NCBI RefSeq assembly: GCF_001423765.1
Contig: NZ_LMPG01000001.1
Coordinates: forward strand, 826,523-890,522
Source of the DNA: Sphingomonas sp. Leaf343
Lineage (GTDB): Bacteria; Pseudomonadota; Alphaproteobacteria; Sphingomonadales; Sphingomonadaceae
DNA length: 64,000 nt
Reading direction: 5' to 3'
The position numbers were made by a program, and so were the translations under genes. How positions within the stretch are numbered: the first letter of the stretch is position 1; every line of letters starts with the position of its first letter. The notes under the pieces are model-generated. The model saw only the letters and a program-made list of their open reading frames with translations, ran no database searches and was not told where the DNA came from. This document shows, in pieces, positions 33,447 through 43,895 of the stretch.

Positions 33447-35192
33447 ATGACGAAGCGCACAACGCTGGCCGGGACGGCCGCGATGCTGATGGCGTTGACC
33501 GGCGCTGCACCGCAAGGGGGTCCAAAGGCAGAGGCTCCGGTGAAGGTGGGGGCGGCGCAGGGCCAGTGGGCGACGTTCCGCGACGGCTATATCGAGGGAT
33601 TGTTCCGGCTCGATCCTGCCGCGGCGGTCTATCAGGGGCGGCACGACTTCGACGGGCAATTGCCCGACTGGAGCGAGGCGGGTTTGCAGCGGCAGGCGGA
33701 TTTCCTTCGCACCGCCATCACCAGGGCGCGGGCGATCCCGTCGCAGGGGATGAGCGCGCAGGACCGGTTCGAACGCGATTACCTGATCCAGACCGCCGAG
33801 GGCCGTCTGTTCTGGCTGGTCGACGCCGATTCCCCGCATGCCAACCCGGCCTGGTATGTCGGTAACGGGCTGGACCCGAACGTCTATATCGCGCGCAATT
33901 ATGCCGAGCCGGCGGTGCGGATGAAGGCGGCGACGCTCTTCCTGCGCGCGGTGCCGACGGCGGCGGCGCAGATCCGGGCGAACTTGAAGACGCCGATGCC
34001 GGCCAGCTTCGTCGTTTACGGGCAGGCGGGGTTCGACGGGTTCGCGGACTATTACAGCGGCGACCTGATCGCCGCGTTCGCGGGTGTGAAGGATGCGGGC
34101 GCTCAGGCGGACCTGCGCGAGGCGGCGCGGGACGCGAGCGCGGCGATGCGTGATCTCGGCCGCTGGATGAAGCAGCTGAAGGCGAGTGCGCCGGCGGACG
34201 GCTATGCACTGGGCGCGGCGCGGTTCACGCGGATGCTGCGTGCGACCGAGGGCGTCGACACGTCGCTCGATGCGCTGGAGGCAGCGGGGCGAGCCGATCT
34301 CGCGCGCAATCGCGCGGCATTGGTGGCGGCGTGCAAGCTCTATGCGGCCGGCGCGACGGTGCCCGCATGCGTCGCGAAGATGAATGCGGTGAAGCCTGCC
34401 GACGGTCCGGTGGCAGAGGCGCGACGGCAGATCCCGACATTGCGCGCGTTTGTGATCGCCAGGGATATCGTCAGCATCCCGGGCACGGAACAGGCGCTGG
34501 TCGAGGAGAGCCCGCCCTATAACCGCCAGAACCTGGCCTATATCGATCCGCCGGGGCCGTTCGATACGGGTCTGCCGTCGGTCTACTACATCTCGCCGCC
34601 CGATCCAGCGTGGGATCAGGCGACGCGCGATGCGTTCGTGCCGGGCAAGGACAATCTGCTGTTCACGTCGATCCACGAGGTGATGCCGGGACATTTCGTG
34701 CAGTTCCTGCACGCGAACCGCTCGCCGTCGCTCTTCGGAAGGCTGTTCGTCGGCTATGCGTTCGCGGAGGGCTGGGCGCATTATGCCGAGGAGATGATGT
34801 GGGAGGCGGGGTACGGCGCGGGCGATCCGGCGGTGCATATCGGCCAGCTTGCCAATGCGTTGCTGCGGAATTGTCGATACCTGTCGGCAATCGGGCTGCA
34901 CGCGCGGGGGATGACGCAGGAGCAGTCGCGACGGATGTTCGTCGAGCAATGCTATCAGGACGAGGGCATGGCGCGGCAGCAATCCGCGCGGGGGACATAC
35001 GATCCGGCGTATCTGAACTACACGATGGGCAAGCTGCTAATCCGGCGCTTGCGGACGGACTGGACTGCGCGGCATGGTGGACGAAAGGCGTGGAAGGCGT
35101 TCCACGACCGGCTGTTGAGTTTCGGCGGACCGCCAATCCCGCTGCTGCGGCGGGAGATGCTGGGGGAGAAGACGGCGCGGGCGGTGTTCTGA
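33447..35192 (+). CDS. DUF885 protein (second copy), predicted secreted
   Basis: A 581-residue protein with a signal peptide (TLAGTAAMLMALTGAAP). The hallmark HEVMPGHFVQF and the second motif YAFAEGWAHYAEEMM are present, as in the DUF885 protein at 8127-9878, with clear sequence divergence between the two. The motifs suggest a zinc peptidase, but activity is not established for the family. It is monocistronic, downstream of a divergent hydrolase. No link to the hydroxyproline island is implied by position. Confidence 0.87.
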   Translation: MTKRTTLAGTAAMLMALTGAAPQGGPKAEAPVKVGAAQGQWATFRDGYIEGLFRLDPAAAVYQGRHDFDGQLPDWSEAGLQRQADFLRTAITRARAIPSQGMSAQDRFERDYLIQTAEGRLFWLVDADSPHANPAWYVGNGLDPNVYIARNYAEPAVRMKAATLFLRAVPTAAAQIRANLKTPMPASFVVYGQAGFDGFADYYSGDLIAAFAGVKDAGAQADLREAARDASAAMRDLGRWMKQLKASAPADGYALGAARFTRMLRATEGVDTSLDALEAAGRADLARNRAALVAACKLYAAGATVPACVAKMNAVKPADGPVAEARRQIPTLRAFVIARDIVSIPGTEQALVEESPPYNRQNLAYIDPPGPFDTGLPSVYYISPPDPAWDQATRDAFVPGKDNLLFTSIHEVMPGHFVQFLHANRSPSLFGRLFVGYAFAEGWAHYAEEMMWEAGYGAGDPAVHIGQLANALLRNCRYLSAIGLHARGMTQEQSRRMFVEQCYQDEGMARQQSARGTYDPAYLNYTMGKLLIRRLRTDWTARHGGRKAWKAFHDRLLSFGGPPIPLLRREMLGEKTARAVF

Positions 35193-35204
35193 GGCCGCGA
35201 AGGC

Positions 35205-36599
35205 TCAACTCACCTGTGCGCCGGGTTGGGCGTCGGCGGCCTCGTCGCGCGGCGGATTGCGGATGGCGGGGTTGAGGCGGGCGAGGCTGCAAATGCCCGC
35301 CACGGCGGCGAGGCCGGCGGCGATCAGGGCTGGCCCGCCGCCAGACCCCAGCCCGACCGCGAGCAGCGCGGCGACCAGCGTCGCGCCGGTGGTCTGGCCG
35401 ACCATGCGCGTGGTGGAGATCAGGCCGCCTGCCGCCGCCGCCCGCTCGCGCGGGGCGCTGCCGATGATGAGGCGGGCGTTGGGCGACAGGAACATGCCGA
35501 ACCCCGCGCCGGTCAGCGACATGCGCCACGCTATCGCCCAGTAGTCCGGTTCGGCGGGAAGGTAGGACAGCGAGAGCAAACCGACGATCGCCAGCGCCAT
35601 GCCGATGCCGCCGAGCAGTCCCGCCGGATAGCGATCCGACAGCCAGCCGGCGAGCGGCGCGACGATCATGGTCGTCAGCGGCCACGGCGCGATCGCCGCA
35701 CCGACCTCCGACGGAGCGAAACCATAGCCGTGCTGGAGGCGGAACGGCAGCGACAGCAGCAAGGTCATCGTCGCGACGAAGGCGGTGAACGCCCCCATCG
35801 AGGACAGGGCCAGCACGGGCCGCCGCAACAGGTCGACGGGCAGGATCGGCGCGGCTTCCCCCCGTTCGCGGCGAATGAACAGGACGCCGACGATCATCCC
35901 GACGAGGACGATCGCGCCGGAGACGATCGGGCTGTCGCCGTGCACCGCCGTTTCCAGTCCGCCGATGACGAGGCCGAACATCGCCGCGCACATGACTGCG
36001 CCGAGGACGTCGAACGGCTCGGTGCGCGGTGTAGGATCGGGGAGCGACCGGCCGAGGATCAGGCTGAGGATCGCGAACGGCACCGCGCTGGCGAACACCC
36101 ACGGCCATGGCGCGACGGCAAGGACGAGGCCGCCGAGGGTCGGTGCGAAGGCGGCCGAACTCGATACCACGACCGAGTTGATGCCGAGCCCGCGACCGAG
36201 CTGCCTGGCCGGATAGATCGACCGCAGCAGCGCCGACGACACGCTGAGCGCGGCCGCCGCGCCCAGCGCCTGCGCGGCGCGGACGATCAGCAGGAAGGGC
36301 AGGCTCTTCGCGAAGAAGCACAGGATCGTGGCGATGGTGAAGACCGCCTGACCGGCCTGATAGAGCTTTTTGAGCCCGATCCGGTCGCCGAGCCCGGAAA
36401 AGGGCAGCAGCGTCATGACGAGGACGAGCTGGTAGACGGTGACGACTGCGACGGCGGCGGAGCTGTCGACGCCCAGATCGCGCGCGATCGTCGGTAGAGC
36501 CACGGTGGCGATCGCACCGTCGATGACGACCAGTGCGGTGCCCGCCGACACTGCCGCGATGGCGAGGAAGCGGCGCGGTTTGGGAAGGCCGTCGGTCAT
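35205..36599 (-). CDS. MFS drug efflux transporter, DHA2 (EmrB/QacA-like) family
   Basis: A 464-residue inner-membrane transporter with about 14 hydrophobic helices. The N-terminal ALVVIDGAIATVALPTIARDLGVD is the typical DHA2 start. GLGDRIGLKKLYQAGQ is the MFS motif A loop between helices 2 and 3. A probable proton-coupled exporter of small hydrophobic compounds. No regulator or membrane-fusion partner is adjacent, so the cargo is unknown. Confidence 0.9.
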   Translation of the reverse strand: MTDGLPKPRRFLAIAAVSAGTALVVIDGAIATVALPTIARDLGVDSSAAVAVVTVYQLVLVMTLLPFSGLGDRIGLKKLYQAGQAVFTIATILCFFAKSLPFLLIVRAAQALGAAAALSVSSALLRSIYPARQLGRGLGINSVVVSSSAAFAPTLGGLVLAVAPWPWVFASAVPFAILSLILGRSLPDPTPRTEPFDVLGAVMCAAMFGLVIGGLETAVHGDSPIVSGAIVLVGMIVGVLFIRRERGEAAPILPVDLLRRPVLALSSMGAFTAFVATMTLLLSLPFRLQHGYGFAPSEVGAAIAPWPLTTMIVAPLAGWLSDRYPAGLLGGIGMALAIVGLLSLSYLPAEPDYWAIAWRMSLTGAGFGMFLSPNARLIIGSAPRERAAAAGGLISTTRMVGQTTGATLVAALLAVGLGSGGGPALIAAGLAAVAGICSLARLNPAIRNPPRDEAADAQPGAQVS

Positions 36600-36750
36600 G
36601 GCGGGGTAACGCTTTGCGGGTGGGATGTTGCCACGCCGGGTGGGCGGCGGCTGGACCCGGCCTCCGCCGGGGTGGGAACCGGTGGAGATTGCCTGGTGCC
36701 AGAGCGGAGGCTGTCGCTGCCATCCTCCGCATCGAGGTCGCTCGCCCGCG

Positions 36751-38088
36751 TCAATTCGCCGCGGCGGGTACTCCGTACAGATCGTGCTCGTCCGCGTCCT
36801 CGATCGTGACCGGCACGATGTCGCCGACCGTCAGATGCCCGGCATCGCGCAGGAACACCTCGCCGTCGATCTCCGGGGCGTCGGCGGTGGAGCGGCCGGT
36901 CGCGCCGCCTTCGTCATCGACCGCATCGACGATCACCGCCAGCGTGCGGCCGACCTTGGCGGCAAGTTTGGCGGCGGAAATGGCGGCGGTCTTTTCCATG
37001 ATGCGGGCGTAGCGTTCTTCCTTCAGCTCCTCCGGCACATGGTCGGGCAGCGCGTTGGCGGTCGCACCCTCCACGGGTTCGAAGCGGAACGCACCGACGC
37101 GGTCGAGTTGCGCCTCATCGAGCCAGTCGAGCAGGTACTGGAAATCGGCCTCCGTCTCGCCGGGGAAGCCGACGACGAAGGTCGAGCGGATCGCGAGGTC
37201 CGGGCAGATGTCGCGCCACTGGTGGATACGCTGCAGCACCTTGGCGTCGTTGCCGGGGCGCTTCATCCGCTTCAGCACCGACGGGGCGGCGTGCTGGAAC
37301 GGGATGTCGAGATAGGGGAGGACCAGCCCCTCGGCCATCAGCGGGATGACCTGATCGACGTGGGGATAGGGGTAGACGTAGTGGAGGCGGACCCACGGTG
37401 CGATGCGTCCGAGTTCGCGGGCGAGATCGGTCATGTGCGGCACGACCTCGCGCCCCTTCCACGCGCGCGGCTCCTTGCGGATGTCGATGCCGTAGGCCGA
37501 CGTGTCCTGGCTGATGACGAGCAGCTCGCGCGTGCCGGCCGCGACCAGCTTTTCTGCTTCGCGCAGGATCGCGTCGGGGCGACGGCTGACGAGATCGCCG
37601 CGCAGGCTGGGGATGATGCAGAAGGAGCAGCGGTGATTGCAGCCTTCCGAGATCTTCAGATAACTGTAGTGCCGCGGCGTCAGCTTCAGGCCGGCGTCGG
37701 GGATCAGATCGATATAGGGCGACAGGTTCGCGGGCGCGGCCTCGTGCACCGCCTCGACCACCTGTTCGTACTGATGCGCGCCGGTGACGGCGAGCACCTG
37801 AGGGAAGCGGGCGCGGATGACGTCCGCCTCCTTGCCCATGCAGCCCGTCACAATGACGCGGCCGTTTTCGGCGATGGCCTCGCCGATCGCTTCGAGGCTT
37901 TCTTCCTTGGCGGAATCGAGAAAGCCGCAGGTATTCACGAGGACCACGTCGGCGCCGGCATAGTCGGCGGACATCTGATAGCCATCGGCGCGCAACTGGG
38001 TCAGGATGCGTTCGCTGTCGACCAGGTTCTTGGGACAGCCGAGCGAGACCATGCCGACGCGCGGCGGGGAGGGGAGTTTGGTTGCCAT
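36751..38088 (-). CDS. rimO: Ribosomal protein S12 methylthiotransferase
   Basis: A 445-residue radical-SAM enzyme that adds a methylthio group to the conserved aspartate of ribosomal protein S12. The N-terminal UPF0004 cluster cysteines are Cys18 (SLGCPKN), Cys54 (NTCGF) and Cys83 (TGCMG). The radical-SAM CxxxCxxC is Cys150/154/157 in [12 protein letters not shown]-terminal TRAM domain ends the protein. The [12 protein letters not shown] start is specific for RimO and not MiaB. Confidence 0.96.
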   Translation of the reverse strand: MATKLPSPPRVGMVSLGCPKNLVDSERILTQLRADGYQMSADYAGADVVLVNTCGFLDSAKEESLEAIGEAIAENGRVIVTGCMGKEADVIRARFPQVLAVTGAHQYEQVVEAVHEAAPANLSPYIDLIPDAGLKLTPRHYSYLKISEGCNHRCSFCIIPSLRGDLVSRRPDAILREAEKLVAAGTRELLVISQDTSAYGIDIRKEPRAWKGREVVPHMTDLARELGRIAPWVRLHYVYPYPHVDQVIPLMAEGLVLPYLDIPFQHAAPSVLKRMKRPGNDAKVLQRIHQWRDICPDLAIRSTFVVGFPGETEADFQYLLDWLDEAQLDRVGAFRFEPVEGATANALPDHVPEELKEERYARIMEKTAAISAAKLAAKVGRTLAVIVDAVDDEGGATGRSTADAPEIDGEVFLRDAGHLTVGDIVPVTIEDADEHDLYGVPAAAN

Positions 38089-38193
38089 GGGATCGCCGCC
38101 ACATAGGCGATCGGACGCGATTTTGCCAGTGTCGGGCGGAGTGTGCGGCGAGCGGTGCTGGACGAGGCGGCGGGCGCGGGTAGAAGGGCGGTC

Positions 38194-39279
38194 ATGCTAG
38201 CCATCGGCCTCATGTCCGGAACCTCGCTCGACGGGATCGACGCGGCGCTGATCGAAACCGATGGCGAGGGCGTCGCGCGGCCGGTCGCGTTCCGGGGCGA
38301 GGCGTATTCCGATGCCGCCCGCAGCGAACTGGCGGAGGCGACGCGGATCGCGCTGACCTATGACCGGCCGCAGATGAGCCGGCCGATGATCGCGGCGACG
38401 GAGCTGGTGACGCGGACTCATGCTCTGGCGGTGGGGACGCTGCTGCGCGATGCCGGGGTCGCGGCGGAGGAGGTCGGCGTGGTCGGCCTGCACGGACAGA
38501 CGGTGGCGCATCGGCCCGATCGTGGCTGGACGTGGCAACTCGGCGACGGTGCGGCGCTGGCGGCAGCGACCGGCATCACGACGGTGGCGGATTTTCGCAG
38601 CGCCGATGTCGCGGCGGGCGGGCAGGGCGCGCCGCTGCTGCCGGTCTATCACGCGGCGCTGGTGGCGGGGCTGGAGCGGCCGCTCGCGGTGCTGAATCTC
38701 GGCGGCGTCGGGAACATCACGTTCGTCGGTGCGGACGGCGCATTGGTGGCGTTCGATACCGGTCCGGCGAACGGGCTGATCGACAGCTGGGTCGAGGAAG
38801 TGACCGGCGCGCGCTATGATGCCGGGGGTGCACTGGCGGCGGGAGGCCGTGTCGACGAGAGCGTGCTGACCGCGATGCTGGACAACCCGTTCTTCGACGC
38901 GGCGCCGCCCAAGTCGCTGGACCGTAGCGACTTCACGATCCAGCCGGCGCGCGGGCTGGGCGCGGCGGACGGGGCGGCGACGTTGACCGCGTTTACGGCG
39001 GAGACCGTCGCACTGGCGCTGCTGCAATTGCCGGAGCGGCCGCGACGGTTGCTGGTGGTCGGCGGCGGGCGGCATAATATGACGATGCTGGCGATGATCG
39101 CCGAACGCTGCGGGTTGGCGGCTGAGCCGGGCGACTCGCTGGGCTGGAACGGCGACGGTGTCGAGGCGGAGGGTTTCGCCTATATGGCCGTCAGGACATT
39201 GAAAAACCTGCCGATCAGCTTCCCGGGTACGACCGGAGTGCCGGTGCCGATGACCGGTGGCGTGATCCACCGCGCATGA
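38194..39279 (+). CDS. anmK: Anhydro-N-acetylmuramic acid kinase
   Basis: A 361-residue sugar kinase that phosphorylates and opens 1,6-anhydro-MurNAc during cell-wall recycling. The N-terminus [18 protein letters not shown] is diagnostic. [12 protein letters not shown], the ATP/sugar site [11 protein letters not shown] and VVGGGRHN are conserved. The ATG at 38194 is chosen because it starts exactly at the family motif. Divergent from rimO. Confidence 0.96.
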   Translation: MLAIGLMSGTSLDGIDAALIETDGEGVARPVAFRGEAYSDAARSELAEATRIALTYDRPQMSRPMIAATELVTRTHALAVGTLLRDAGVAAEEVGVVGLHGQTVAHRPDRGWTWQLGDGAALAAATGITTVADFRSADVAAGGQGAPLLPVYHAALVAGLERPLAVLNLGGVGNITFVGADGALVAFDTGPANGLIDSWVEEVTGARYDAGGALAAGGRVDESVLTAMLDNPFFDAAPPKSLDRSDFTIQPARGLGAADGAATLTAFTAETVALALLQLPERPRRLLVVGGGRHNMTMLAMIAERCGLAAEPGDSLGWNGDGVEAEGFAYMAVRTLKNLPISFPGTTGVPVPMTGGVIHRA

Positions 39280-39347
39280 CGACCGGGTGATCGCGTGACG
39301 CCTGCCGACGCGGTAGACTCGATGCGGCTCGGGAGTAGGACGGGGAC

Positions 39348-39521
39348 ATGAGCGAATCCGGGGAAGGGACAGACCCGATGGAATCCGACCTGCGCTACTA
39401 CCTGCGCCGCCTGACGATCGAACGCGCCGCCGCCGAACGCGCGCTGACGGCCGAGGCGCGCGAGCGCCGTCTGCGGCTGGTGGAGAGTTACACGCGCAAG
39501 ATCGAGGCGTTGAGCGCCTGA
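39348..39521 (+). CDS. Small charged helical protein
   Basis: 57 residues, MSESGEGTDPMESDLRYYLRRL followed by an Arg/Ala/Glu-rich helix (ERAAAERALTAEARERRLRLVE) ending in KIEALSA. A GGGGAC lies just upstream. Amphipathic, no membrane segment. Similar short conserved proteins occur in sphingomonads but I know no function. Codon use is as in neighbours. It lies 68 bp after anmK and is convergent with the next gene. Confidence 0.65.
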   Translation: MSESGEGTDPMESDLRYYLRRLTIERAAAERALTAEARERRLRLVESYTRKIEALSA

Positions 39522-39528
39522 CCTCTGC

Positions 39529-39801
39529 TCAGCGTCCGGTCGGCGGCGCGGTCGGGTTGCCGATCCCGGTGCGCAGCGTGACCGGCGTGGGGCATCCGTC
39601 GACCTCGCGATAGACAGTACGGAAGACCGTCGCCGGTGGCATCCGGTCGAGACGCTGGACGCCGGCGCGTGGCGCCGACCGGCTGGCCATCGTCGTACCC
39701 GGTTTGCAATGCTGGCGTGACCTGGCCGGATCGTTCGCCGTTTGCGCCACGGTGGCCGTGGCGGGCCCAAGGATCAGGGCGGTCGCGATCATCAGGCGCA
39801 T
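39529..39801 (-). CDS. Small secreted protein, unknown function
   Basis: 90 residues. A signal peptide (RLMIATALILGPATATVA) is followed by a short mature region with two cysteines (QHCKPG and DGCPTP) that could form a disulfide. It ends in TGIGNPTAPPTGR. No family recognised. It converges on the small helical gene with 7 bp between the stops. Confidence 0.6.
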   Translation of the reverse strand: MRLMIATALILGPATATVAQTANDPARSRQHCKPGTTMASRSAPRAGVQRLDRMPPATVFRTVYREVDGCPTPVTLRTGIGNPTAPPTGR

Positions 39802-39871
39802 CGTCTGTCTCCAACGTCCATCGATCTACCACAGAATGCGTGGCCGTGGAACGGTGTGTTGCCGGCCGGCG

Positions 39872-41050
39872 CTATCGTTTCCGCGTCAGCTCGCGCGTCG
39901 CGTCATCGAGACCGGTGATGGTGAGGGGATACATGCGGTCCGCCATGATCTCCCGGACGATACGGATCGATTGCGTGTAGCCCCAATGTTCCTGCGGCAG
40001 CGGGTTGAGCCAGATCGAGGCGGGATAGGTGGAGATCAGGCGGTGGAGCCATACTGCGCCCGCCTCCTCGTTCATGTGTTCGACCGAACCGCCGGGGTGG
40101 GTGATCTCGTACGGACTCATCGACGCGTCGCCGACGAACACGCATTTATAGTCATGGCCGTATTTGTGCAGCACGTCCCACATCGGCGTGCGTTCGGCGA
40201 AGCGGCGGCGATTGTCCTTCCACACGCCCTCGTACGGGCAATTGTGGAAGTAGAAGAATTCGAGGTTCCTGAACTCGGACGTGGCGGCGGAGAACAGTTC
40301 CTCGCACAGCGTGACGAACGGGTCCATCGAGCCACCGACGTCGAGAAACAGCAACAGCTTGACCGCATTGCGCCGCTCGGGCCGCATGCGAACGTCCAGC
40401 CAGCCCTGCCGCGCGGTACCGTCGATCGTGCCGTCGATATCCAGTTCGTCCGCCGCGCCTTCGCGGGCGAAGCGGCGGAGGCGGCGGAGTGCGACCTTGA
40501 TGTTGCGCGTGCCGAGTTCGCGGGTTGAATCGAGGTTGCGGAACTCGCGCTGGTCCCAGACCTTCAACGCGCGACCGTGCCCGGACTCGCCGCCGATGCG
40601 GACACCCTCCGGATTATAGCCGCCATTGCCGAACGGGCTGGTGCCGCCGGTTCCGATCCACTTGTTGCCGCCCTGATGCCGGGCGTGCTGCTCCTCCAGC
40701 CGCTTTTTCAGCGTCTCCATGATCTCGTCCCAGTTGCCGAGCGATCGCACGCGCTCCATTTCCTCCGGGGTCAGGAACTGTTCGGCGACCGCCTTCAGCC
40801 AGTCGGAAGGAATGTCGGCGGGTTGCTGCCCATAGCTGGAGGAGAGACCGCGAAAGACCTTGGCGAACACCTGATCGAAGCGGTCGAGCAGTCCTTCATC
40901 CTTCACGTAGGTCGCGCGGGCGAGATAGTAGAAATCCTCCGGCGTGCGATCGATCACGTCGGCATCGAGCGCCTCCAGCAGGAGCAGATGCTCCTTGAGG
41001 CTGGCAGGGATGCCGGCGCTGCGCAGCTCGTCGAGGAAGGTGAGGAACAT
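39872..41050 (-). CDS. VWA-domain protein (CoxE-like)
   Basis: A 392-residue cytosolic protein. The CoxE-type N-terminal region (FLDELRSAGIPASLKEHLLLLEAL) is followed by a linker. A von Willebrand A domain comes next, with a MIDAS-like DVGGSM, where the canonical DxSxS is DxGxS. Such proteins pair with MoxR AAA+ ATPases and help assemble or activate metalloenzymes or membrane complexes. The probable partner ATPase is at 43895-44749 on the same strand. The two are separated by three genes, which is unusual for this pair. Confidence 0.88.
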   Translation of the reverse strand: MFLTFLDELRSAGIPASLKEHLLLLEALDADVIDRTPEDFYYLARATYVKDEGLLDRFDQVFAKVFRGLSSSYGQQPADIPSDWLKAVAEQFLTPEEMERVRSLGNWDEIMETLKKRLEEQHARHQGGNKWIGTGGTSPFGNGGYNPEGVRIGGESGHGRALKVWDQREFRNLDSTRELGTRNIKVALRRLRRFAREGAADELDIDGTIDGTARQGWLDVRMRPERRNAVKLLLFLDVGGSMDPFVTLCEELFSAATSEFRNLEFFYFHNCPYEGVWKDNRRRFAERTPMWDVLHKYGHDYKCVFVGDASMSPYEITHPGGSVEHMNEEAGAVWLHRLISTYPASIWLNPLPQEHWGYTQSIRIVREIMADRMYPLTITGLDDATRELTRKR

Positions 41051-41088
41051 CGCGGACGATCATGCGCCCGCGCGGTCCGCGCGGCAAG

Positions 41089-41673
41089 CTAGCGCCCGGC
41101 GTCGGGCACGTAGGCGTCGATCAGCGCGCCGACGAAATCAGGATCGCGCCCGGTCAGTTCGGTGGCCGTCCGCCCCTTGCCGTAAATGAAACCCTCGACC
41201 GGATAGATGCCGCCGCCGAGCCCGTCCGAATCGCGGAACCAGACCTTGACGCTGGACCAGTCGTTGGCGGGCGACACGTCGTACAGCGTAACATCCTGTT
41301 CGGCATGGCCGCGTTCGCCGTTCTGGCGGGACCAGTTGGCGTGGGTGAGCATCAATACGCGCCGTTCGACGATGCGGCTGACGACGGCGACATGGCCCAG
41401 ACGAAGCCGGCTGGTCTTCGCGAAGACGATGACTGAGCCGACCTTCGGGCGGTGGCCGCGATCGTACCGGCCATCCGCCTGATCCCACCATGTCCACGCA
41501 TCGCCATAGATCTGGATGCCCGATGCCGCACGGGCGAAGGGCACGCACTGGCCGACATAATCGAGCAGCGATTTCGCCTGCGCCGGCCATGCGGTGATCG
41601 CGGATGCGACGACCAGCAGCGTCGCCGCAAGGAAGCGGCCGGGGCGGCGGCTGGTGAGTCGGGCGCGGCGCAT
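41089..41673 (-). CDS. CHAP-domain amidase/peptidase, secreted
   Basis: A 194-residue protein with an Arg-rich signal peptide (LAATLLVVASAITAWPAQA). The CHAP domain has catalytic Cys43 (GQCVPFAR) and His94 (LGHVAVV). Family members cleave peptidoglycan amide or crossbridge bonds. No cell-wall binding module is present. It lies upstream of the VWA gene on the same strand, 38 bp apart, so they may be co-transcribed. Confidence 0.88.
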   Translation of the reverse strand: MRRARLTSRRPGRFLAATLLVVASAITAWPAQAKSLLDYVGQCVPFARAASGIQIYGDAWTWWDQADGRYDRGHRPKVGSVIVFAKTSRLRLGHVAVVSRIVERRVLMLTHANWSRQNGERGHAEQDVTLYDVSPANDWSSVKVWFRDSDGLGGGIYPVEGFIYGKGRTATELTGRDPDFVGALIDAYVPDAGR

Positions 41674-41785
41674 CGTCGAAGGCTATGCCCGAAATGGTAA
41701 ACAGAATCTTAAGATTTGCGCATCGGATCACCGATTCAAGTTGCTTAACGCGATCGCAACGACTGCCGGTGTCTAGGGGACCGTA

Positions 41786-43201
41786 ATGGCCACACGCTCT
41801 CTCCTGCCTGCAGCATCGCCCGATGCCGGCGATCACATCGCCAGCGTCGCGACGGCGTGCGGCAACCTTGCGGTCGGCTGCATGGAGGCGGTGGATGCGA
41901 TCGCGGGCACGTCCGCGGGCGTGGCGCGGCAGCTGAGTAACCTCGAGTCGATCGAGGCGATCATCCGCGGGCTGGAGGCGCGGCAGGACGAGGCCGCGCG
42001 GGCGAGCGGGCTGGCGCGCACGCTGTCGGCGACGGCGCGCAAGAAGCTGGACGCCGGATCGACACTGATCGACGGGGCGATCGGCGAGTTCGCGGCGCTG
42101 ACCGATCTGGTGTCGCGGATGGGATTGCAGGTCACGGCGTTCGCCGCTGCGATGGAACAGGTGCGCGGCGTCGCCGCATCGATCGAGACGATCACGCGCA
42201 CGACGCGGATGCTGGCGCTGAACGCCGCGATCGAGGCGCAGCGGGCGGGTGAAACCGGCGCGACGTTCGCGGTGGTGGCGGACGAGGTCAACAAGCTGGC
42301 GCAGGATACGCGCGTCGCGGTCAACGAGATCGGCCGCACGGTCGCGTCGCTGGATCAGGAGGCGACGGCGCTGGCCGGGGATATCGTCGCGGGTGTCGCG
42401 CAGGCGAACGCCGCACGGTCGACCTTCGTCGCGGTGCAGGATACGAGCCGCGAGGTGCTGGAGATCGTCTGCGAGGTCGATATCCACAACGAAGGGATCG
42501 CCGTCGCCGCGCGCAGCATCCATGCCGAAGCCAGCGGCGTCCGGTCGCAACTCGCGACCTTTGCCGACGAGGCGCATGCCGCCGAAGACCTGCTCGACGA
42601 GGCGCGCGCCAAGGTCGAGGAGGTCGAACTCGTTGCCAACGGCATGTTCGATCGCATCGTCCATTCCGGGCTGGCGGTCGATGACCAGCGGTTCGTGGAC
42701 ACGACGCTGGCAGGCGCGGCGGAGGCCACAGCGATCATCGAACGGGCGCTGAAGGGGCGGGAATTGTCGATCGAGGCCGTGTTCGACACGCAGTATCGGC
42801 CGATCGCGGGGTCCGACCCGCCGCGGTACGATACGCATTTCTCCAGCTTCGCCGATGCGGCCTTGCGGCCATTGCTCGACCGGATCGCCGCCGGCGATGC
42901 GCGGATCGTCAGCGTCGTGTGCTCGGACGTGAACGGCTATCTCCCGACGCACACCAGTCGCTTCTCGCGAACGCCGCGGCCGGGTGATGCGGGCTGGAAT
43001 CTGGCGAATTGCCGCAACCGCATGGTCATCCTCGACGCGCCGACCGCGCGCGCGATCAGGAGCGAGGCAGCGTTCATGATGGGCGTGTACCGTTTCGACC
43101 GGGGCGAAACGGCGACGGTCCTGCGCAACGTGTGGGTGCCGATCCGTGTCAACGGCCGGCGCTGGGGCAATTTCGAGATCGCCTATCGGGATGCCGCGTA
43201 G
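41786..43201 (+). CDS. Soluble methyl-accepting chemotaxis-like protein
   Basis: A 471-residue protein without membrane segments. The MCP signalling hairpin is at about residues 148-185: RMLALNAAIEAQRAGETGATFAVVADEVNKLAQDT, with Gln for the usual second Ala/Arg. Flanking coiled coils extend to about residue 290. A C-terminal domain of about 170 residues (from DTQYRPIAGSDPPRYD) resembles a PAS/Cache-like sensor seen in cytoplasmic chemoreceptors. A perfect palindrome AATCTTAAGATT lies at 41705-41716. No other chemotaxis genes are in the window, so the downstream kinase is unknown. Confidence 0.88.
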   Translation: MATRSLLPAASPDAGDHIASVATACGNLAVGCMEAVDAIAGTSAGVARQLSNLESIEAIIRGLEARQDEAARASGLARTLSATARKKLDAGSTLIDGAIGEFAALTDLVSRMGLQVTAFAAAMEQVRGVAASIETITRTTRMLALNAAIEAQRAGETGATFAVVADEVNKLAQDTRVAVNEIGRTVASLDQEATALAGDIVAGVAQANAARSTFVAVQDTSREVLEIVCEVDIHNEGIAVAARSIHAEASGVRSQLATFADEAHAAEDLLDEARAKVEEVELVANGMFDRIVHSGLAVDDQRFVDTTLAGAAEATAIIERALKGRELSIEAVFDTQYRPIAGSDPPRYDTHFSSFADAALRPLLDRIAAGDARIVSVVCSDVNGYLPTHTSRFSRTPRPGDAGWNLANCRNRMVILDAPTARAIRSEAAFMMGVYRFDRGETATVLRNVWVPIRVNGRRWGNFEIAYRDAA

Positions 43202-43631
43202 CTCTCGCCGAAACGCTGCGAGCCGAAACGCTGCGAAAGGTCCCGAAGGTCACGGCATATCGCCATGACGTGGGACCATTCGCCACATCGCCAGCGAGAC
43301 CGGTGGAGGGATCAACGACGAGAAAGAGCGGGCGGCGGCTATGCGTCGGCCGCTGCCGGATCGACGTAGCTGATCGGCGCCATGTAGGACAGCGATCGCG
43401 ATCGGCGGACGAGGTCGAGCTTCGATCGCCCACATCCGGACGTTCAGGCTGGCGATCCGGGCTTCCGATAAGGTCATCCGTCGAGCGCAACCTTTCTCGT
43501 TTCTCCGTCTGCGACCGGCCATTTCGGAAAAGAGCAATCGGGAACAGATTTTGGGAAAAGAGGAGCACCCGATGCTTCTCGGAGCATCGCTTCAGGCGAC
43601 TGGCCCGCTATCTCTTCCCAATGGGAATGGA
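43202..43631. other. Spacer without a convincing gene
   Basis: About 430 bp after the chemoreceptor gene. It begins with a direct repeat (GCCGAAACGCTGCGA twice near 43206-43235). Open frames on both strands lack ribosome sites and recognisable families. It may be degraded coding DNA, as the adjoining phosphoesterase fragment is. Confidence 0.5.
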
Positions 43632-43895
43632 TCAGGCGGTCATCAAGCGGCCGGTTCGCGCAGCATGAGCGAAGGCAGGAAAGCCAAATGCCTCCGCCTG
43701 TCGAGCAGCCACGCCATAGTCATAGGGCACCCCGTGCAGCTCGGCCGACCAACCCGTTCTGCTACGCTGGACGATCGCATAGCGCGCCAGCGGGCTGCCT
43801 GCCTCCATGACATGCGGGATTCTACCGCGATCCCGGTAGCAGGGCATGCCCAGGCTGCCGGGGTTGACGATCAGCACGCCGTCGATTGCAACCAT
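43632..43895 (-). pseudogene. C-terminal fragment of a calcineurin-like phosphoesterase (YfcE-like)
   Basis: An 87-residue frame beginning VAIDGVLIVNPGSLGMPCYRD. The VNPGSLG strand is the C-terminal hallmark of the YfcE/MJ0936-type metallophosphoesterase fold. The N-terminal two thirds with the metal-binding aspartates and histidines are absent. The start codon overlaps the MoxR stop (TAATG). It is most likely the remnant of a gene truncated when it was joined to the moxR 3' end. A translated, coupled fragment cannot be ruled out. Confidence 0.7.

Noticed and set aside
43250..43537. Minus-strand open frame of 95 codons after the chemoreceptor
   Set aside because: No ribosome site, no family resemblance I can defend, and base use is unlike coding DNA nearby.
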